This document shows positions 58,037-64,000 of a stretch of DNA of 64,000 nt, in pieces. Location of the stretch: NCBI GenBank assembly GCA_003255065.1, contig QAOA01005617.1, forward strand, positions 1 to 64,000. The letters are read 5' to 3'. The DNA comes from Cercis canadensis. Lineage: Eukaryota > Streptophyta > Magnoliopsida > Fabales > Fabaceae. The translations under genes and the position numbers were made by a program. Position 1 is the first letter of the stretch, and the number at the start of each line of letters is the position of its first letter. The notes beneath the pieces are model-generated. The model had not been told where the DNA came from. It saw only the letters and a program-made list of their open reading frames with translations, and made no database searches.

Positions 58037-60080
58037 AGCAACAAGTTATTCTATTTCTTATGGCTCCTTAGAGCCTAATCTAACATATGACAAGCCCTAA
58101 TTATATAAAACCTGCTGATGTGAAACCTTTTGGTTTAAGCATTTACTGGCACAAGATATCATATTTCAACTGCACTCCTTCTTGTCTTCCAAGCATCTCA
58201 CATTTGGATGAGAAGACATCCCCAAACTCCAAAGCACAAAAGATGATGATTTTAAAATCTTCTTTTGAAGAAACCAGCTGGAAAATGAAACCACAAAGAG
58301 AGAATCCACAATATTGTCAATTATCTAAATCGACAGTGGAGACAATCAAATGCTATCATGGAGACTAAAGACTAAATGAAATTCACATTATCAATAGTAT
58401 TACTGAAAAATCAAACCATAAAACAAACAATCTGATCATATATGATGTACATATACATCCTAGTAACACTACATGGCATTAGTCCTTTCAAATAATTCAA
58501 AAAATTATTTTCGACAGTAATGACCAACCACATCAATGAAGAGAGAGTCCACGACAATGTCAATCATATAATATTGACAGTGGGGATAATCAAATGCTAT
58601 CAAGAAAAGCAAATTCACATTGCCAAAAATATTATGAAAAATCAAACCTTAAAATAAAAAAGCTGACAATAAATGATGTACATAAACTGACTAGTAAACA
58701 CATCAACAAGCTCATAAAACCCATGAGCAAGAGTGTACAAATTATTACTATATTGGAAGACCTAGAACAGCATAATAGTATAGACTTGAAAAGTAAAGCT
58801 TATCAGGAAGATTAAAATTTGCATTCCCTTATGGTACAAAATGCTCAACTTCTATAGAGTTGTCTAAGACATGCATATACCAAGATGCAACATTTTCTAT
58901 TTATTTTGTACTGTAAAGCCAGAGATGAACCAAACCCCACTGGCTATCTTATATAAAAGCATTATTTCAGCACTTCAATAGACACGGTTTATTGCCTCAT
59001 ATCAGGTGGGAAGAACATCATGAGCACAAAGGGTACAATTTTAACAAACAACAAAACCTCAAGATCCAAATAAAATATTTATACAACAAAAAGGAAAAAA
59101 AACAGAAATACCTTAATTCTCAACTTTGGGCTCAATTCTTAAACTTTGCCAATATTCAACTACTCTGACTTATTGCATCCTAAAATCAGTTCTAACCATC
59201 ATAAGCCATCACCATAATTATTTTAATTTACTACTTAAATTCAACCACATTTTTAGTCCTTTATTCCAAGAAAGGCAGTGACGGATCAATGTATAAGACA
59301 TGAAATAATTTTTAACGGCTATATATATCATTTAACAAAGTTGGCCCCATTAAAAATGTAAAATTGTCCCCACTGCCAAAAAACATGTGGCTTATTTGTG
59401 TTAAATATTAGGCTTAATTGCAATTTTTGTCCCCTTATTTTGTCCAAATGAGGGATTCGGTCATCCAATTTTCATTCTTTTTCCTCCCACCCCTCTCCCC
59501 TGAAACTCTTTTTCTTGCATTTTCGGCACTAGTTTCCTAACCTCATTCTTTACTTCATATTTAGTCACACTTCTCCATTTTCACTCATCTTCATGCTCTC
59601 TCATTCACAAGCATAGCACCCAAGCTTTTTCTCTGAAAATTAAAAAAAAAAAAAAAACAGAAGACAGAGAGCATCCACCAACGCAATAGCACCCAAGCTT
59701 TTCCTCAAATACCACTCGGAACAATGGGAAAGCAAATTGGGACTCTTAAGGGAAAGCAAGGTCAAGAAAAAAAAGCACACTTTACTTAGCACAGATTCAT
59801 AAAGGAGACAGAGGATTACCCAGAAGTAAGGAGAGAGAGGATTACCTATAGATTAAATCTGAAATTTCAATTCCCATTTCTCGATCTGCTTCCATTCTAC
59901 CTGCTTAGGTCTCTGTGTTTCTATAATTCTATTCCTCTTGCTCAAGCTCTATCTCCATCTTTCTCTGCATTGCATATGCTCTCTCATGAGAGAGAATAGA
60001 GAAAGAAATAAAAGATTGATGAAAAAGAGAAGTTGAGACAAAAAAAGAAATTTACTTTTTACTAATGGATATATAAACAA
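58037..60080. other. Upstream region of PIG-C
   Basis: Promoter and possibly untranslated exons of PIG-C lie at the left end; no further gene was found. It contains a copy of the repeat at 30883 (59275-59412, listed) and two copies of a TAGCACCCAAGCTTTT word (59616 and 59687). The last seven bases (TAAACAA, 60074-60080) duplicate 62228-62234. Confidence 0.5.
59275..59412. repeat. Truncated copy of the 30883 repeat without the LINE
   Basis: GGCAGTGACGGATCAATG...CATTTAACAAAGTTG aligns with 30887-30975, and the part CATTAAAAATGTAAAATTGTC...TTGTGTTAAATATTA aligns with the two sides of the LINE insertion (31053-31069 joined to 33246-33290). It therefore preserves the uninterrupted site in a related copy. 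Confidence 0.75.
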
Positions 60081-61436
60081 CCAAAGTTTTAAAAACCAGA
60101 ATGGTGAGGGAACTGGTTTGGCAAAAAATACCGGTTGGACCAGTCAAACTGCTCACTCGAACCGGTTTAACCGAAGCTTTTTTTCAAAATTAAAGATTCA
60201 AAAAGAAAACATGGAGGATAAAGAACAAATCATCAAACTCAACTCATAAGTGAGAATCTCAAACTTAAAAATTAAAATACAGTCTTAAAACCATACATTA
60301 ATGAGAGCAAAAAGAAGTAGCCAAACTATCAAAATCCAATGAGGATAGAATTAACATGTGTGCATACTCTTTCTCTCTGTTTATGTGTGTTGAAATCAGT
60401 AAAGTTACCACATCAAAGTGTTCAGGGAATGCCACATGGCAAAATCTGAAGTACTCTAGTAGTCTAAGTAGACACCAGGACTAGCTTAAATGAATTGATT
60501 TTGTGGGGGGACTTCAGTGGGGTTGGTCATATTGTTTTATGAATAACACAGTATTTATGATTTACCTGACTCTACTTTTTCTGGGAGAAAAATAGAAGGT
60601 TGATGATGGATGAAATCACTTCTCAACACCAATTTTCTGCAGAAACAGGAAAACAACAACATGAAGGTTCTATATAAATTCGCACATCACATTCACATAC
60701 TAAGGATGCGTCCATCCCAGTTATTTTTCCAAAACGACTATAGCAGTATGTTCAATTTGACTAAAAATGCAAATTTTGGACAGTAAAACTTACTCTTATA
60801 CTGTAAATTACTAATATTCAGTTTCTTATACTTGTGTATCTCACTCTCATCTTTTAAACCAGATTAAAAACAACTTTGCCCCATCACAATATCATGCCCA
60901 GAATAAATACTATCTAATGATATGCAGAGAGAACAACTTAAGTTAAGAAACAATTAGTGGTGCTTTGTCTACATAATAGAAACCTACAAATCACGGATGA
61001 TAATCACATAGAAGCACCTGAAATCTGAAGCAGAGAGCAATTTGATTAAAATACCAATCCATGTTATTCAGAGAGAAGAGAATTATAAGTAACTAGTGCT
61101 TATAATCGCAGTGCTTCCTAATGTACTTAAAAATAAAAATACTAAGCAACCAGTGTTTTATGGTCGTAAAGTTTTTACTACCTTTAAGCGGAACTGAACA
61201 TTAAACTAATTAATAAAGCTTTGGGTTAAGCGGAATGGAAAGGAATCCTGATGCTGACCATATAAGAACTCAAATTAATTCTTCCTTTTNNNNNNNNNNN
61301 NNNNNNNNNNNNNNNNNNNNNNNNNNNNNNNNNNNNNNNNNNNNNNNNNNNNNNNNNNNNNNNNNNNNNNNNNNNNNNNNNNNNNNNNNNNNNNNNNNNN
61401 NNNNNNNNNNNNNNNNNNNNNNNNNNNNAAAAAAAA

Positions 61437-61467
<31 letters not shown>

Positions 61468-62227
61468 CACATTGTCAAATGAAACCACCAATTACAAATT
61501 AAGCCAAAAATTATAGAGCGAGTCTAACCTTTCACTTAACGGAATTGTTCACACACACATTGTCAGATAACAGCATTGTTCACTTAACGGAATGACATTC
61601 TGCACTTTGTCTCAGAAACCTTGTAAAGCAAATCAAGTTCTACTCCTTCTTACCGAGTAAAGATTGAGATGGGCAAGAAGAAATGTCCAGAATCTTCAAA
61701 GATCAGCAAAAGAGAGATGATGGAGTAAGTTATTCAAAACGCGAAACCGTTCAACATCTCTCTTCCTCTGAAACACCACCGTTCTCATCCGAGATTGTGA
61801 CTATTAGCATTGAAGAACTTCAATAGAAGTCATCAATGAAATCTCTCTTCTCATGGTAGCACTCAATGGATCTGCATCATATCTGGGAAATACTGGTGTT
61901 GGGCATGCATGTGGAAGCTCCCAAATTCTGGGCTATTCATACCTTATAGTTATCAACAATGAACATCCCCACCATGAGCTGACTGCATGAAATGAGGGAG
62001 AGTGTCTTGGCTAGGGATTTCGGAATGGGTTTAGGGAAATAGAAGCAGAAACTCGAGGTGAGGGATAAAGGAGGTCAGCGTGTGAATGAAACAGGTTCCA
62101 AAACGACACCGTTGTGGGGGAAATCTAAAAAGAGTTTTGTGAACGGGTACCGGTTCACCGGTTTGCACCGGTTCACACTGGTTTTCCGTCTCACTAGTTG
62201 CGGTCTAGTCCAATTTTTAAAACCTTG
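60081..62227. mobile_element. Terminal-inverted-repeat element with assembly gap
   Basis: The left end CCAAAGTTTTAAAAACCAG and the right end (inverted) CAAGGTTTTAAAAATTGGAC are similar inverted tips, each followed inward by ACCGGTT-rich text (60130-60175 and 62145-62180). TAAACAA flanks both ends (60074-60080 and 62228-62234). The size is about 2.15 kb including 139 n. No transposase was seen, so it is probably non-autonomous. The family (hAT- or Mutator-like by the 7-9 base duplication) is not resolved. Confidence 0.5.
61290..61428. other. Assembly gap (139 n)
   Basis: A run of n followed by about 25 A and a (CA)n run (61453-61470). Frames reported across it are meaningless. A homopolymer at the edge probably caused the break. 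Confidence 0.97.
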
Positions 62228-62234
62228 TAAACAA

Positions 62235-63341
62235 TTTTGAATATAATTAATAAAATATAAAAAAATTGTTTTATGAAAATAGCTTTCTATTATTTTTTGA
62301 GTAAACTTATATTTCTGTCTCTCAAAGATTCACTTTTAACAAAATTGTTATTGAAAGAACAACAATAACAAATTGGTCCTGAAAGAATAGACATCTATAA
62401 TAAAATAATCATCTATTAATGAAGCCTATTAACAAGTAATGGAATTAGTGATATGTCATTGTTAACTGTATATGTGACATATTAAAATTAGAGGTGAGAA
62501 AATTGATTGAGTCCGATGAGCTAGCCCAATTTAGCTCGATAAAATGATGTACTGGGTTCAAAAATTGGTGGCCTGAATTAGCCTGTGGCCTATTCGAGTT
62601 CGAGACAGGTTGGCCCGATTTACTTTCAGCAAGACAGCATCCTGAAAACAAGATAAAGGCTAAGCAAACAAACTATTGGACTATTGGTTCCTATATCGGC
62701 CCAATTACGAAACGGCTGAGTCTACAATACCCATGGCTCCAAATGGGTATTGGTGCAAAGGGCAGTAAATTACCATTGGATCATCCACCTGGCCTAATCA
62801 ATGGCTGTGATGGTTTGACCAGCTACTTTGATATCAGGTCTTTGTAATAATGACATAGTAGCCTCAGCTTTTTGTTGAATTATAGATTGGCCCCATTTGT
62901 TTGGGCTTGATGAACATAAAGTGGCCCTTAATAAACAAAAAAAAAAAATTGGACTAAAATTAAAAGATGGACTGGGCCATATTTAGGCTGGTTTTTTTTT
63001 CACAAATTCAATTAGTCCAAAATCAATTAAGGGCAGGACAAACTGATCTCTCCTAGAAAAGGGAAAAGCCCATTCCCCAACCTCCATTTCTCGTTACCAT
63101 GTAAAAAAGGTGGCTGCTAGATTCATAACTCCAAAAGTATAGCACACAAATGTTAGCAGACCAAGCCTTATGACTAAATTTCCTTGAAATAATTAAATAT
63201 TGATCACTGGTCCTTAAGTATGTTCCCCAGTCCAATCTGCAATTTGGAAAAATTTCTCTAACATACAGGTGTAACCGTATAAGTGAACTTGTCTAGGACT
63301 TCATACCAAATTGATTCTCTAACATCACAATATCATGTTGT
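62235..63341. other. Intergenic region left of the PPR exon
   Basis: No gene. A GC-richer low-copy repeat with AGCCCAATTTAGCTCG, GAGTTCGAGACAGG and GGCCCGATTTA words lies at 62515-62620. The rest is AT-rich. Confidence 0.45.
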
Positions 63342-63641
63342 TTATTGGTTAGTAATAAGCTTCCCAACCAAACATCTAATATTCTTTGACTGTTCCAGCA
63401 ATTTCTCGGCAGACTCACTCTCCCAGGCCCGGTGCATTGCTTTGAGCACCAAATTAAACAAAGCTGTGTTGGGTGTGATCTTAAAGTCCTCCATTTGAGC
63501 TACCACATTAAGCAAATCCCCAGAAGAAGCCCCAATTAGAAATTTTAAACACGTATTGTATATGGATTCGCTCATCAGATGGCCAATAAAAATTGGCAGG
63601 GGACTCTTTGAAGCGCGAGTCTGGAACCAAAGTGCACCATG
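63342..63641 (-). CDS. Probable exon of a PPR protein (partial)
   Basis: On the minus strand, after an acceptor-like TTAG at 63645-63642, an open frame contains SIYNTCLKFLIGASSGDLLN and the unit QMEDFKITPNTALFNLVLKA, then MHRAWESESAEKLLEQ. The 'TPNTALFNLVLKAM...AEKLLEQ' part has the spacing and helix pattern of a pentatricopeptide repeat (PPR), a motif of organellar RNA-binding proteins. The frame stops at 63342, but the exon may end earlier at a GT near 63370. No neighbouring exons were recognised in the last 360 bases or to the left, so this could be an internal exon of a multi-exon PPR gene or an isolated fragment. Confidence 0.45.
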   Translation of the reverse strand, partial: HGALWFQTRASKSPLPIFIGHLMSESIYNTCLKFLIGASSGDLLNVVAQMEDFKITPNTALFNLVLKAMHRAWESESAEKLLEQSKNIRCLVGKLITNQ

Positions 63642-64000
63642 CTAACATTCAGGCATCAAAGGTAACATGTTGCAGATTACCGACTATTACTCTGCTGATT
63701 TAGATTTTTTTGTATTTCTCTTTTTGACATTTTACGTTGTAGGGTCATTTGATGTGTGAATGGATGGAATTATATTATTAGAAAAATGTTTTAATGATCA
63801 ATTGAATGTGTCTCATAATATTGAGGAACCAGTTGCTTGTGTGTTCTGTTATTGAGAAAGCATAAGATAACTGAACTGCGATATTGCCGAACTGTATTAA
63901 TCTTGGTGGCTAAAACCGGCCTCTTCCTCTAATATTTTTCCATAGGCAAGCCTTCTAAACTTGCTAACAATCATATCTTGCTTTTCAAATATATCTGTAT
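63642..64000. other. Right edge, unassigned
   Basis: AT-rich with no supported coding frame. Possibly intron of the PPR-like gene on the minus strand. Confidence 0.35.

Noticed and set aside
61226-61516. Frames with long X runs on both strands
   Set aside because: They run through 139 undetermined bases and a poly-A/CA tract.

Overview
This is nuclear DNA of a flowering plant, most likely a eudicot: AT-rich, with short exons in long introns, plant-specific gene families (NAC, GIF) and dense nested transposons. The source was probably heterozygous. At six places a single 'n' is flanked by an almost identical direct repeat whose two copies differ by SNPs or small indels, which is what unmerged allelic contig ends look like. 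Those duplications should not be read as biology. Host genes: MED6 (minus, five coding exons, 16015-20007, non-coding first exon near 22991-23170); a NAC transcription factor (plus, three exons, 25992-29445); a GRF-interacting factor of the GIF2/GIF3 type (plus, four exons, 48437-54264); a PIG-C/GPI2 (SETH1) gene (minus, single exon, 57125-58036); and a probable PPR exon (minus, about 63342-63641). They do not form a pathway: Mediator, a NAC factor and the GIF coactivator act in transcription, PIG-C in GPI-anchor synthesis at the ER. Left part (1-14.2 kb) is a transposon nest: a Ty3-type gag reading frame running off the left edge; a Ty1/copia remnant with one LTR and its primer site; a CACTA element with subterminal repeats and a decayed TNP2 transposase; a Ty3/gypsy remnant; and inside it a gag-only LTR element (9641-13395) whose 5' LTR is split by a 1.3 kb solo LTR with target duplication CTGTC. 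Between NAC and GIF lie a DNA-transposon-like repeat carrying a 5'-truncated LINE (13-bp target duplication, related empty site near 59.35 kb), LINE debris, a Ty3 element of Tat-like layout (37374-43224, both LTRs, target duplication GTTTA, an opposite-strand reading frame, and a 1.36 kb solo LTR inside its 5' LTR with target duplication GTTCT), and a second CACTA-type element (43629-46456). Intron 2 of the GIF gene holds a young gag-only LTR element (51383-53227). The right end has a terminal-inverted-repeat element (60081-62227) enclosing a 139-base assembly gap. The strongest observations are the two unrelated gag-only elements, the two solo-LTR-inside-LTR insertions with exact target duplications, the LINE with a paralogous empty site, and the allelic single-n junctions, one of which copies part of MED6 exon 2.
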